Below the pieces are notes generated by a model that was not told where the DNA came from, ran no database searches, and saw only the letters and a program-made list of their open reading frames with translations. The translations under genes were made by a program, and so were the position numbers. From Pseudomonas yamanorum (lineage in GTDB: Bacteria; Pseudomonadota; Gammaproteobacteria; Pseudomonadales; Pseudomonadaceae): a DNA stretch of 64,000 nucleotides. Where the stretch lies: contig NZ_LT629793.1 of assembly GCF_900105735.1 (NCBI RefSeq), positions 6,138,001 to 6,202,000 of the forward strand, in the 5' to 3' direction. Shown here piece by piece: positions 36,355 through 44,686 of the stretch (position 1 is its first letter; the number at the start of each line of letters is the position of its first letter).

Positions 36355-38087
36355 AAACCTTTATCGAACTGTCGGGCGACGACGGGCCAGTCTTGCGTCG
36401 CTATGTGGGAAAGGTGGTGTTCTACGGCGCGCTCTGTGGGCTGACCATCGCTGCGCTGGTGCCGGTACTGACCGATATGCTGAACGGTGATCTTGCCGAA
36501 GCCGCGTTGTGGCTGGTGGTGTTTCTGGCGGCGGTGGCGACGTGTTGGGCTACGCGACGGGAAGTTGAAAAGGCCGGCGTCGCGGTGGGCGTGGCGGTGC
36601 TGCAAGGCGGTCGCCAGCGGATTGGCGATCATGTGGCCGGGCTGCCCGTCGGCTGGTTTACGCCGGATAACACCGCGCGGCTCAACCAGGTGGTGACCCA
36701 GGGCATGATGACCGTGGCCCAACTGCCGGCCCATGTATTTACCCCGGTGCTCAGCGGCGTGGTGACGCCGTTGGTGCTGGTGCTGGCGTTGTTTGTGTTG
36801 AACTGGAAAATGGGCCTGATCGCCTTGTTGGCATTGCCGATTCTCGGTGCTGCGTTCTGGTTCAGCGCCCGGCTGGGCCGGCGTGCCGACCGGGCGTTTC
36901 AGCGCAGTTCGGCCGACACCAGCCAACGCATGCTGGAGTTCGCCCAATCGCAGTCGGTGTTGCGTGCGTTCAGTGGCGGCGGTAGCTCGGTGTTCCTGCA
37001 GCGGGCGATTGAACAGCAACACGCGACAGGGGCACGCCTGATCCTGCTGTCTGCAACCTCGGTACTGCTGAATATGTGGTTGGTGCAGGTGGTGTTCGCC
37101 GCCTTGTTGATCGCCGCCGCGTTGTGGCTTGACGCCTACCTGGGGAATGCCTTGTACGTGGGTTCGGTGATCGCGGTGATGGTCTCGCTGTTGCTGGTCA
37201 GCCGCTTCGTTGACCCGCTGCTGGAGGTGGCCGGCTATGGCGAGACGTTGCGCGGCGCCGGGATACAACTTGAGGCGGTGCGCGAGATCCTTGCAGCTTT
37301 GCCGATGAAGGAACCCAGCGCGCCGCAGTGTCCGCGGGATGCCTCCGTGGAATTGTGCGACGTCAGCTTTCGTCACCCTGGTAGTCCTCGGGACGTGTTG
37401 CGTGGCGTGAACCTGCGTATTGAGCCTGGCAGCATGACCGCACTCGTAGGGGAATCCGGCTCCGGCAAGACCACGCTCTTGCGGTTGGTCGCGCGATTTT
37501 TCGAGGTCAGCCAGGGCCAGGTGTGTATCGGTGGCGTGGATGTGCGACAGATGTCCGGCGAGCAACTCAACGCGCAGATCAGCCAGATTTTCCAGGACAC
37601 CTACCTGTTCCAGGGCAGCGTCGCCGACAACATTCGCCTCGGCAAGCCCGATGCCAGCGATGCGCAAGTATTGAAGGCCGCGCGACAGGCCGGCGTGCAA
37701 GAAATCATCGAGCGCCTGCCCATGGGCCTGTCGACCACCGTGGGCGAGGGCGGGGCACGCCTGTCCGGTGGCGAGCGCCAGCGTGTTGCGATCGCCCGGG
37801 CGCTGGTCAAGGGCGCGCCGATCCTGTTGGTGGACGAAGCTACGGCTGCATTGGACGCCGAGAACCAGGCGGTCATCGCCGAAACCCTGGCACGCTTGCG
37901 CGGCACGTGCACGTTGATCGTGATCGCGCATCAGCTGTCGACGGTGGTGATGGCCGACCAGATCGTGGTGCTTGAAGAGGGCCGGATCGTAGAGCACGGC
38001 ACGCCTGAACAACTGACGGCCCGCCAGGGGCGCTATGCCCGGTTCCTGGCACAGCGGCGGGCGTCGAAGGGGTGGCGTATCGCCTAG
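36348..38087 (+). CDS. ABC half-transporter (membrane plus ATPase), second of a pair
   Basis: This 579-residue partner of the preceding half-transporter overlaps it by 7 bp. Six membrane helices precede the ATPase: Walker A LVGESGSGKTT, signature ARLSGGERQR, Walker B ILLVDEATAALD and His switch IAHQLST. Both halves have complete ATPase motifs. ATG at 36348 (MLKTFIELSG) was chosen for the coupled overlap. Confidence 0.87.
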   Translation: MLKTFIELSGDDGPVLRRYVGKVVFYGALCGLTIAALVPVLTDMLNGDLAEAALWLVVFLAAVATCWATRREVEKAGVAVGVAVLQGGRQRIGDHVAGLPVGWFTPDNTARLNQVVTQGMMTVAQLPAHVFTPVLSGVVTPLVLVLALFVLNWKMGLIALLALPILGAAFWFSARLGRRADRAFQRSSADTSQRMLEFAQSQSVLRAFSGGGSSVFLQRAIEQQHATGARLILLSATSVLLNMWLVQVVFAALLIAAALWLDAYLGNALYVGSVIAVMVSLLLVSRFVDPLLEVAGYGETLRGAGIQLEAVREILAALPMKEPSAPQCPRDASVELCDVSFRHPGSPRDVLRGVNLRIEPGSMTALVGESGSGKTTLLRLVARFFEVSQGQVCIGGVDVRQMSGEQLNAQISQIFQDTYLFQGSVADNIRLGKPDASDAQVLKAARQAGVQEIIERLPMGLSTTVGEGGARLSGGERQRVAIARALVKGAPILLVDEATAALDAENQAVIAETLARLRGTCTLIVIAHQLSTVVMADQIVVLEEGRIVEHGTPEQLTARQGRYARFLAQRRASKGWRIA

Positions 38088-38088
38088 T

Positions 38089-38111
38089 GGACCCGCCAGG
38101 ACGGCGGGTCC
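38089..38111. terminator. hairpin between convergent ABC transporter and peptidase genes
   Basis: A perfect 9-bp stem, GGACCCGCC / GGCGGGTCC, with a 5-base loop begins right after the ABC stop. There is no T run, so it is a terminator-like structure rather than a textbook one. Confidence 0.5.
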
Positions 38112-38121
38112 GAGCGCAGGG

Positions 38122-39861
38122 TCAGAGCTTCGGCAGTTGCCCGATGCGGCCCATCATTTCGGTGACAATCTGCAGGTCCAGCAGGAACTGGTCGACGGTC
38201 TTGAACTCGCTGTCGGTGTGGCCGGTGTACTTGACCTCCGGCCGCGCCAGGCCGAATTGCACGCCATTAGGCAGCTCATGCACCGAGGTCGCACCGGCGG
38301 AAGTGCCGTACTTGTGTTCCATGCCCAGGTTCTCGCTGGCCACCGCCAACAGCGCCTTGACCCACTCGCCTTCAGGGTTGCGGTACATCGGCTCGGCGAT
38401 CGAGTAGTCGAAGCTCACGGCTACGTGACTCTTCTTGGTCCACGCGGCCAGCTTGTCAGCAATTTCAGCCTTGAGCGCCTCCGGCGACTTGCCTTTTGGC
38501 ACCCGCAGGTTGACTGCCAGCTTGAAGGCTTTGTCATCCTCACCCACATAGGTCAGCGAGGTGGTCAGCGGCCCCATGAACGCATCGGAGAAGCCCACAC
38601 CCAGTTTGCCGCCCAGGTAATCCAGGCCCCAGTTGTTGGCGGCATAACGCGCGGCGTCGGTGAACTGGTTGTGCTTGAGCGTGACTTTGCCGTCGAGGCT
38701 GTTGAGGAAATCGAGTATCCGGGCCACCGGGTTCACCCCGGATTCCGGCTCGGAGGAGTGGGCGGACACGCCGGTGACGGTCAGTTGGACGTCCTTGCCG
38801 ACGACCTTGGCTGCCACTTCGAAGTCACCGCCATTGCGTTTGGCGTATTCGCTACCGGCCTTTTGCAGGCTGGCGGCCAGTTCAGCGGGCTTGTCGCTCA
38901 ACAGTGTCACCACCGACGCCGACGGAATCTGGTTGGTGGCCTTGCCGCCGGTCATCGAGATGATTTCTGCGCCTTTGCCTTCAGCCTTGCGCTTGGGGAA
39001 CTTGGCCATGACCGTGCCGTAGCCTTTCTCGGCGATCACCACCGGGTAGCCGCCATCCAGCGCCAGGTTGTAGTTGGGCGTTGGGTTGTGTTCGAAGTAG
39101 TACGGGATTGCGTCGCCGGAGGTTTCCTCGGTGGTGTCCACCAGCAGCTTGAAATTGCGTGCCAGTGGCAGCTTCTCTTCCTTGATCACCTTCATCGCAT
39201 ACATCGCTACCACGATGCCGTTCTTGTCGTCCTCGGTGCCGCGGCCATACATGCGATCGCCAATCAGCGTGACCTTGAACGGATCGAGCTTGGTGCCGTC
39301 CTTGAGCACCCAGTTTTCCGGGGTTACCGGTACCACATCGGCGTGAGCATGGATGCCGACGACTTCATCGCCGCTGCCTTCCAGGGAGATCTCATAGACA
39401 CGGTTATCGATATTGCGGAAGTTCAGGTTGAACGACTCGGCCAGGCTCTTGATCTTGGCGGCGATCTTGATGAACTCGGGGTTGTCGTGCTGGGCCACGC
39501 CGGCCACTTGGAAGGTCGGGATCTCCACCAGTTCGCGCAGGGTTTCAGTGGCGGCAGCGCCGTACTTCACTCGCGCATACAGGCCCAGCAGGCGATGGAT
39601 TTCATTCTGCTGGTCGGCGGTCAGGTCCTTGTTGTCGAGGAACGCGCTGATGGCCGGGCCGAGGTTGTCGCTCTTCGCCACGTCACTCTTGGCCAGGCTA
39701 CCGAGAAACTGCCTGAAATCCTTCACCGAAGCATCGCTGAAGGTCTTCAGGATGATCGCGTTCTGTTGCGGGGTGAGGTTGGCTTGCGCTTGGGTGTTGA
39801 ACACCGAAAGGCTGGCGGCCATCAGGGTGGCTACGGCCAGTTGCTTGAGGGAAAAATCCAT
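38122..39861 (-). CDS. exported M20-family dipeptidase/carboxypeptidase
   Basis: This 579-residue periplasmic metallopeptidase has a signal peptide (MDFSLKQLAVATLMAASLSVFNTQAQA). Zinc-site motifs are VVGIHAHADVVPV (His-X-Asp), YGRGTEDDKNGIVVAMYAMK, LVDTTEETSG (Glu-Glu) and the late His in YTGHTDSEFKTV. It belongs to the PepV-like branch of M20. ATG at 39861 is preceded at some distance by AAAGGA; an ATG four codons earlier is possible. It stands alone between convergent ABC genes and a divergent glycohydrolase. Confidence 0.85.
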   Translation of the reverse strand: MDFSLKQLAVATLMAASLSVFNTQAQANLTPQQNAIILKTFSDASVKDFRQFLGSLAKSDVAKSDNLGPAISAFLDNKDLTADQQNEIHRLLGLYARVKYGAAATETLRELVEIPTFQVAGVAQHDNPEFIKIAAKIKSLAESFNLNFRNIDNRVYEISLEGSGDEVVGIHAHADVVPVTPENWVLKDGTKLDPFKVTLIGDRMYGRGTEDDKNGIVVAMYAMKVIKEEKLPLARNFKLLVDTTEETSGDAIPYYFEHNPTPNYNLALDGGYPVVIAEKGYGTVMAKFPKRKAEGKGAEIISMTGGKATNQIPSASVVTLLSDKPAELAASLQKAGSEYAKRNGGDFEVAAKVVGKDVQLTVTGVSAHSSEPESGVNPVARILDFLNSLDGKVTLKHNQFTDAARYAANNWGLDYLGGKLGVGFSDAFMGPLTTSLTYVGEDDKAFKLAVNLRVPKGKSPEALKAEIADKLAAWTKKSHVAVSFDYSIAEPMYRNPEGEWVKALLAVASENLGMEHKYGTSAGATSVHELPNGVQFGLARPEVKYTGHTDSEFKTVDQFLLDLQIVTEMMGRIGQLPKL

Positions 39862-40066
39862 TGCTGAGGGCATTCCTTTGCAGGGAGTGAGTGAGAAATG
39901 TCTGATCAGAAGGTCAGAAACAATTTCACACACTACCATCGGGAGGCTGGGGGAGGGGAGTGCTTGAGTAGGAAATTTCCCGTAGAAATGCGCAATGACC
40001 CACAGAACAGAACGCTCCGGTATGGTTCTGCGGTTAGGGTGTTATTTGTGCAAAGGAGTGGTGTTG

Positions 40067-40984
40067 ATGATGCTTTCAGACCGTTATCGCGGCAGCCTGC
40101 TTGGGCTGGCCTGTGGTGATGCAGTAGGGACTACGGTTGAGTTCATGCGCCGTGGGTCGTTTGCCCCGGTCACTGATATGGTGGGGGGTGGACCGTTCCA
40201 GCTTTTGCCTGGTCAGTGGACGGATGACACTTCCATGGCGCTGTGTCTGGCCGAAAGCCTGCTGCGCAAGAATGGTTTCGACGCTGCCGATCAGATGGGG
40301 CGTTATTTGAACTGGTGGAAGTGGGGCTACCTGAGTGCTACGGGGGAGTGTTTCGATATCGGCACAACCGTTCGTGATGCATTGACGAAGTATCAGCACA
40401 CAGGCGATCCGTTCGCGGGCTCCACCGACCCGTACTCGGCGGGTAACGGGTCAATGATGCGCCTGGCCCCGGTGGTGCTGTTCTGTTTCCCTGAAGCCGA
40501 GCGCTTGCGGGAGTTTACCGTCGACAGTTCCCGCACTACTCATGGCGCGTTGGAGGCGATTGAGTGCTGCCTGGTGCTGGCGGAGTGTATTTCCAATGCG
40601 CTGCGTGGGGATTCGAAAGCGCAGGTACTAAAGGTTGACTATCTGGACTTGAGCGAACCCAAAGTTGTGGACATTGCTGATGGGCACTACCTCGATAAGG
40701 CGCGCAGCGACATCGTTGGTTCTGGTTACGCGGTGGCTTCGCTTGAAGCTGCGCTATGGTGTTTTTATCACACCAACAGCTTTGCCGAGGCCGTGCTGGC
40801 TGCGGCAAACCTGGGGGATGACGCCGACACTACTGCGGCGATCGTGGGTCAGTTGGCTGGTGCGTATTACGGCGTGCAGGGCATTCCAATCGAGTGGTTG
40901 GGCAGGGTGTGGCAGCGTGAAGAAATTCAGGAGACTGCCGATGCGTTGTTTCAGGCGGCACAAGGCCAGGCTGCTGCGCTCTAG
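40067..40984 (+). CDS. ADP-ribosylglycohydrolase (DraG/ARH family)
   Basis: This 305-residue protein of the ADP-ribosylglycohydrolase family removes ADP-ribose from proteins or nucleic acids, or cleaves ADP-ribose compounds. Metal-binding motifs are visible: GDAVGTTVEF at the start, GQWTDDTSMALCLAESL (Thr-Asp-Asp) and AANLGDDADTTAAIVGQLAGA (Asp-Asp-Ala-Asp). ATG at 40067 follows AAAGGAGTGGTGTTG; the next codon is also ATG. It is convergent with rtcR, 7 bp between stops, next to the RNA-repair locus. Confidence 0.88.
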   Translation: MMLSDRYRGSLLGLACGDAVGTTVEFMRRGSFAPVTDMVGGGPFQLLPGQWTDDTSMALCLAESLLRKNGFDAADQMGRYLNWWKWGYLSATGECFDIGTTVRDALTKYQHTGDPFAGSTDPYSAGNGSMMRLAPVVLFCFPEAERLREFTVDSSRTTHGALEAIECCLVLAECISNALRGDSKAQVLKVDYLDLSEPKVVDIADGHYLDKARSDIVGSGYAVASLEAALWCFYHTNSFAEAVLAAANLGDDADTTAAIVGQLAGAYYGVQGIPIEWLGRVWQREEIQETADALFQAAQGQAAAL

Positions 40985-40991
40985 GTATCCG

Positions 40992-42599
40992 TCAGCCCTT
41001 CAACTCCGCCAACTGTTTCCACTCAATCGAAAACCTCGCCAGGTATTTGCGTAGTCGGTCGGCATCGTTTGGTTGCGCCTTGGCTTGTCGGGAAACACCG
41101 AACAGGCGTCGTCCGGCATCGGAAATGCTGTCGGACTGGAGGCATGTTTCGATCACGGCGTTGAGTTGCAACTGGTCGAACAGGTCCAGTTCGGTATCGA
41201 CGCCCAGGCGTGACAGCCAATCGTTTTGCGGCGACGCCAGGCCCCAGGCGTAACGCAGTCGGTCGATCTCTTCCTGGGTCTGGTTTTCGTCGATGCGCCC
41301 GCTGTCCGCCAGGGTGGCCATGCGCGTGATGGAGGCAGACAGTTCGCGAAAGTTACCCAGCCAGGCCGCTTCGCTGGAGCAGGCAAAGGCGAGGTAGCGC
41401 CGCCGGGCTTCGAGGTTGAAGCGCACCACTTGGCCTTGTTCGCGGGCATGGCGTTCCAGTTCGAAGTCGATGTTCGGTTCGATGTCTTCATGACGCCCGG
41501 CCAGGCCCGGCAGGTCGAAGGTCCAGAGGTTGATCCGGGCGTACAGGTCTTCGCGGAACAGCCCTTCGGCGACGCGGCCGCGCAGGTCGCGGTGGGTGCC
41601 TGCGATGATCAGGAAGTCGCTGGTGACTTCCTGGTCGCCACCGAGGGGGAAGAAGCGTTTCTCTTCGACGGCCTTGAGCAGCATCGCCTGTTCGTCGAGC
41701 CCAAGCTCGCCGATCTCATCCAGGAACAACATGCCGCCATCTGCCGCGCGCAGCAAACCATCGCGAGCGTTCTGGGCGCCGGTGAAGGCGCCTTTGATAT
41801 GGCCGAACAGAGCCGACATCGCGCCATCGCCGCGCAAGGTGGCGCAGTTCACTTCAACAAAACGCCCCTGGACCTGATGCCGGCTGCGCTTGAGTTCGTA
41901 GATGCGCCGCGCGAGGAATGACTTGCCGGCACCGGTAGGGCCGATCAGCAGCATCGGCGCCTTGGAGCGCACGGCCACGCGTTCGATCTGTTCGATGGAG
42001 CGGTTGAAGGCCGGGTTGCGTGTGGCGATTCCGGATTTGAGGAAGGCCAGGCTTTCCAGGCGCTTGTGGGCGAAGCGCGATGCGATGCGGTCGTAGCGCG
42101 ACAGGTCGAGGTCGATCAGCGCATGGGTGCCGGTGGCACGCTCCTCTTCGTTGCGGCGGCGAGCCGGGGACGTCTGGATCAAGCGGGCTGGCAGGTAGCG
42201 CGCTTCCGTCAGCAGGAACCAGCAGATTTGCGCAACGTGGGTGCCGGTCGTGATGTGGACCAGGTAGTCCTCGTGGTCGGTATCGAAGCGGTAGCTGGTG
42301 GTGAAGTCGTGCAGAGCGCCGTACACCTCCTCGAAATCCCAGGGGTTCTTCAGGTGCATGGGGTGCAGCCGCACCTCGGTTTCCGGCGATACCTGCAGGA
42401 TGTCGTCGCGTACCCGCTGAGCCAGGCTGACGTCTCGTGCGTCGACGCCGTGAATCAGCTCCAGGCGATCAATCAGTACTTCCTGCTGCTGGCAGAGGCC
42501 CACGCTGGGCCGCCAATGGTTCCAGCGGTTGGCGCCTTTGCCGACCCGGTCCAGGGTTGAACCGATAAAACCTATGGCGACCGTGCGCTTTTGAATCAT
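40992..42599 (-). CDS. rtcR: RNA-repair operon activator RtcR (CARF plus sigma-54 activator)
   Basis: This is a 535-residue sigma-54-dependent activator. The N-terminal about 180 residues form the RtcR regulatory domain, a CARF-type nucleotide sensor (TVAIGFIGSTLD, LVHITTGTHVAQICWFLL). The AAA+ domain has Walker A LLIGPTGAGKSFLARR, the sigma-54 contact loop GAFTGA and Walker B GMLFLDEIGEL. The C-terminus is a Fis-like HTH (SDAGRRLFGVSRQAKAQ). It is divergent from rsr-rtcBA and expected to switch on the sigma-54 promoter at 42745. Confidence 0.95.
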   Translation of the reverse strand: MIQKRTVAIGFIGSTLDRVGKGANRWNHWRPSVGLCQQQEVLIDRLELIHGVDARDVSLAQRVRDDILQVSPETEVRLHPMHLKNPWDFEEVYGALHDFTTSYRFDTDHEDYLVHITTGTHVAQICWFLLTEARYLPARLIQTSPARRRNEEERATGTHALIDLDLSRYDRIASRFAHKRLESLAFLKSGIATRNPAFNRSIEQIERVAVRSKAPMLLIGPTGAGKSFLARRIYELKRSRHQVQGRFVEVNCATLRGDGAMSALFGHIKGAFTGAQNARDGLLRAADGGMLFLDEIGELGLDEQAMLLKAVEEKRFFPLGGDQEVTSDFLIIAGTHRDLRGRVAEGLFREDLYARINLWTFDLPGLAGRHEDIEPNIDFELERHAREQGQVVRFNLEARRRYLAFACSSEAAWLGNFRELSASITRMATLADSGRIDENQTQEEIDRLRYAWGLASPQNDWLSRLGVDTELDLFDQLQLNAVIETCLQSDSISDAGRRLFGVSRQAKAQPNDADRLRKYLARFSIEWKQLAELKG

Positions 42600-42744
42600 G
42601 GCGATACCAAAATATAGATGGCGATATGTAAGGATAAGTAATTTCTGATGGGAATGTCATCGCAGTCGAGTCGATTAGTTATTTAAATTAAAAATATTCA
42701 TATAAAACAAATAGATAAAAATATTTAACGGCGGAAATAAAAAA

Positions 42745-42761
42745 CTGGCATGGCAGCTGCA
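42745..42761 (+). promoter_or_regulatory. sigma-54 promoter of the rsr-rtcBA operon
   Basis: CTGGCATGGCAGCTGCA matches YTGGCACGRNNNTTGCW at all but two fixed positions, with the invariant GG and GC spaced correctly. Transcription should begin near 42772, so the ATG at 42750 cannot be the start of rsr and ATG 42804 is used. The 145 bp between rtcR and this promoter are very AT-rich (runs of A/T around 42680-42730), suitable for IHF or looping; I could not fix an RtcR site. Confidence 0.82.
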
Positions 42762-42803
42762 ATAACTCTCGCAACGGAACCCACAACAGAGCGAGACGCC
42801 GCG

Positions 42804-44354
42804 ATGGCCAACTCCCAGATCTTTAACACCCAGCAGGCGAAACTGCCTGCATGCGACACCTTGAACGCCACACGGGTACCGGCTTATGCCTACAGCGCCA
42901 AGCACAAGCTGGCCCAGTTGGCAGTCACCGGTTGCCTGAACCAGACCTTCCACGCCTCGGCAGAAAGCCAGCTGGAGAGCGTGTTGCAGTTGGCCAGCGA
43001 GCTGGACAGCCGCTATGTCGCCAAGGTTGCGTGCTATGCCCGCCGCCAAGGCCACATGAAAGACATGCCCGCGCTGCTGTTGGCCGCATTGGTGGCGCAG
43101 CGTTCGGTGATGGTGCCGCAGGTGTTCGAGCAGGTGGTGGACAGCGGCAAGATGTTGCGCAACTTCGTGCAAATCCTGCGCAGCGGTGTGACGGGGCGCA
43201 AGTCCCTGGGCTCGCAGCCCAAGCGCCTGGTGCAGAACTGGTTGAACACGGCGACGGAGCGTCAGCTTCTGCAGGCGTCAGTCGGTAATCAGCCGTCGTT
43301 GGCGGATGTGGTGAAAATGGTTCACCCCAAGCCCACTGAACCATGGCGTGAAGCGTTCTTCGCCTGGTTGATCGGGCGGCCGGTGGACGTACAAGCCTTG
43401 CCGGAGTTGACGCGGGCTTTGCTCGCCTTCCGTAGTGGTTCCACCACTGAAGTGCCGGCAGTACCGTTCCAGTTGCTGGGGAACGAGAAGCTCAGCAAAG
43501 AACAATGGGCTGCCCAGGCCGATAACATGGGTTGGCAGGCCCTGCGCATGAACCTTAATACCTTTGCACGCCAAGGCGCGTTCGAGGTGCCAGGGTTCGC
43601 ATGGCAAGTAGCGGCGCGGTTGGCTGATGCAGAGGCGATCGCCAAGGCGCGGGTTTACCCGTACCAGTTGCTGGCGGCGTATCGAATGGCGGGGGATGAC
43701 GTACCGGCCTGTGTGCGTGAAGCCCTGCAGGACGCCCTCGAGTTGTCCCTGGCCAACGTGCCGGTGTTGCAAGGTTCGGTGGTGGTTTGCCCTGATGTGT
43801 CGGGCTCGATGCACAACCCGGTCACCGGGTATCGCGAGGGCGCCACCAGCGCTGTACGTTGCATAGATGTGGCGGCCTTGATCGGCGCGGCGATCTTGCG
43901 CAAGCAGCCAGACGCACGCTTGATGCCGTTTGAAAACCATGTGGTGGATATCCGCCTCAACCCGCGTGACAGTGTGATGAGCAATGCGCAGAAGCTGGCA
44001 GCCATCGGCGGAGGCGGGACTAACTGCTCGGCGCCGCTGGCGAAAATAGCCAGCGCCAAAATGAAAGTGGACACGGTGATCCTGGTGTCCGACAACGAGT
44101 CGTGGATTGACGCAAGGCGCCAACGTGGTACCGAAACCATGCGTCAGTGGGCGTTGATCAAGCAGGTCAACCCGCAAGCGCGGTTGGTGTGTATCGATAT
44201 GCAGCCCGGTGCAACCACGCAGGCGGCAGACCGCCAGGATATTTTGAATGTGGGAGGCTTCAGTGATGCGGTATTTGATGTGGTCGCGCAGTTCGCCGAA
44301 GGGCGCTACGGTGCGCAACATTGGGTGCAGGCGATTGAAGCAGTAGACGTTTGA
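42804..44354 (+). CDS. rsr: Rsr, bacterial Ro60 (TROVE domain plus vWA)
   Basis: This is a 516-residue Ro60 orthologue, a ring-shaped RNA-binding protein that holds Y RNA and misfolded RNA for exonucleases. The TROVE HEAT-repeat ring covers residues about 20-330 (YAYSAKHKLAQLAVTGCLNQ, ARRQGHMKDMPALLLAALV). A vWA domain with MIDAS motif CPDVSGSMHNP, Thr in GGGTNCSAPL and Asp in ILVSDNESW follows. It is the first gene downstream of the sigma-54 promoter. Y-RNA-like sequences lie directly after it. Confidence 0.93.
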   Translation: MANSQIFNTQQAKLPACDTLNATRVPAYAYSAKHKLAQLAVTGCLNQTFHASAESQLESVLQLASELDSRYVAKVACYARRQGHMKDMPALLLAALVAQRSVMVPQVFEQVVDSGKMLRNFVQILRSGVTGRKSLGSQPKRLVQNWLNTATERQLLQASVGNQPSLADVVKMVHPKPTEPWREAFFAWLIGRPVDVQALPELTRALLAFRSGSTTEVPAVPFQLLGNEKLSKEQWAAQADNMGWQALRMNLNTFARQGAFEVPGFAWQVAARLADAEAIAKARVYPYQLLAAYRMAGDDVPACVREALQDALELSLANVPVLQGSVVVCPDVSGSMHNPVTGYREGATSAVRCIDVAALIGAAILRKQPDARLMPFENHVVDIRLNPRDSVMSNAQKLAAIGGGGTNCSAPLAKIASAKMKVDTVILVSDNESWIDARRQRGTETMRQWALIKQVNPQARLVCIDMQPGATTQAADRQDILNVGGFSDAVFDVVAQFAEGRYGAQHWVQAIEAVDV

Positions 44355-44355
44355 T

Positions 44356-44425
44356 TTCACCGGCGCTGAATGCCGACGGGACTACATCCAAGACGTCTCG
44401 TCAGACCCTTGTCAGCGCCGGTGAA
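44356..44425 (+). ncRNA. Y RNA (YrlA/YrlB-like), first module
   Basis: A perfect 14-bp stem, TTCACCGGCGCTGA (44356-44369) with TCAGCGCCGGTGAA (44412-44425), closes a 42-base loop. Inside it GACGGGA pairs with TCTCGTC (one G-U). It begins immediately after rsr, where Y RNA genes lie in other rsr-rtcBA loci. A long stem with an internal loop is the Ro60-binding form. Confidence 0.7.
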
Positions 44426-44500
44426 GGCACGAATGCCTGTGGCTGTACATCTATGGTAAGCCGGTATGTTCCGGCGCTCAGTCACACTTTTTGTCGTGCC
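44426..44500 (+). ncRNA. second Y-RNA-like hairpin module
   Basis: GGCACGA (44426-44432) pairs with TCGTGCC (44494-44500). Like the first module it begins with GAATGCC shortly after the 5' stem strand and has a TACAT about a dozen bases later. It could be a separate Y RNA or a middle domain of one long transcript. Confidence 0.5.
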
Positions 44501-44535
44501 GCCTTATTACGATTGCCTCGGCGAATGCCGGTGAA

Positions 44536-44602
44536 ACTACAGTACGGAATGGTCGCGGGTTCGAGTCCCGCCAGTCGCAAGACTGTAGCTCAGCGGGAGA
44601 GC
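44536..44602 (+). ncRNA. tRNA-like module with T arm before D arm (Y RNA effector domain)
   Basis: A canonical T arm (GCGGG-TTCGAGT-CCCGC, 44555-44571) is followed, not preceded, by a canonical D arm (GCTC-AGCGGGA-GAGC, 44588-44602). They sit around a closing stem CTACAGT (44537-44543) with ACTGTAG (44582-44588). There is no anticodon arm or CCA end, so it is not a tRNA gene. The tRNA-mimicking effector domain of bacterial YrlA RNAs fits well. Confidence 0.72.
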
Positions 44603-44686
44603 GTGCCGCATGTTTCCCCCCTCTTTTGTCGCCGTCTGTTTACTTGAAACGCCGCGCCTGCGGCACATACAAAAAGAATCGAGATC

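Noticed and set aside
36315..38012. Long reverse frame of 565 codons opposite the second ABC transporter gene (similarly 34540-35958, 19911-21527, 1781-3331 and 6734-8386)
   Set aside because: These mirror well-supported genes on the other strand in GC-rich DNA and show no recognisable domain.
44551..44602. A tRNA gene suggested by T-arm and D-arm consensus sequences
   Set aside because: The arms are in reversed order and there is no anticodon arm or acceptor stem/CCA; a tRNA-like Y RNA domain explains it better.
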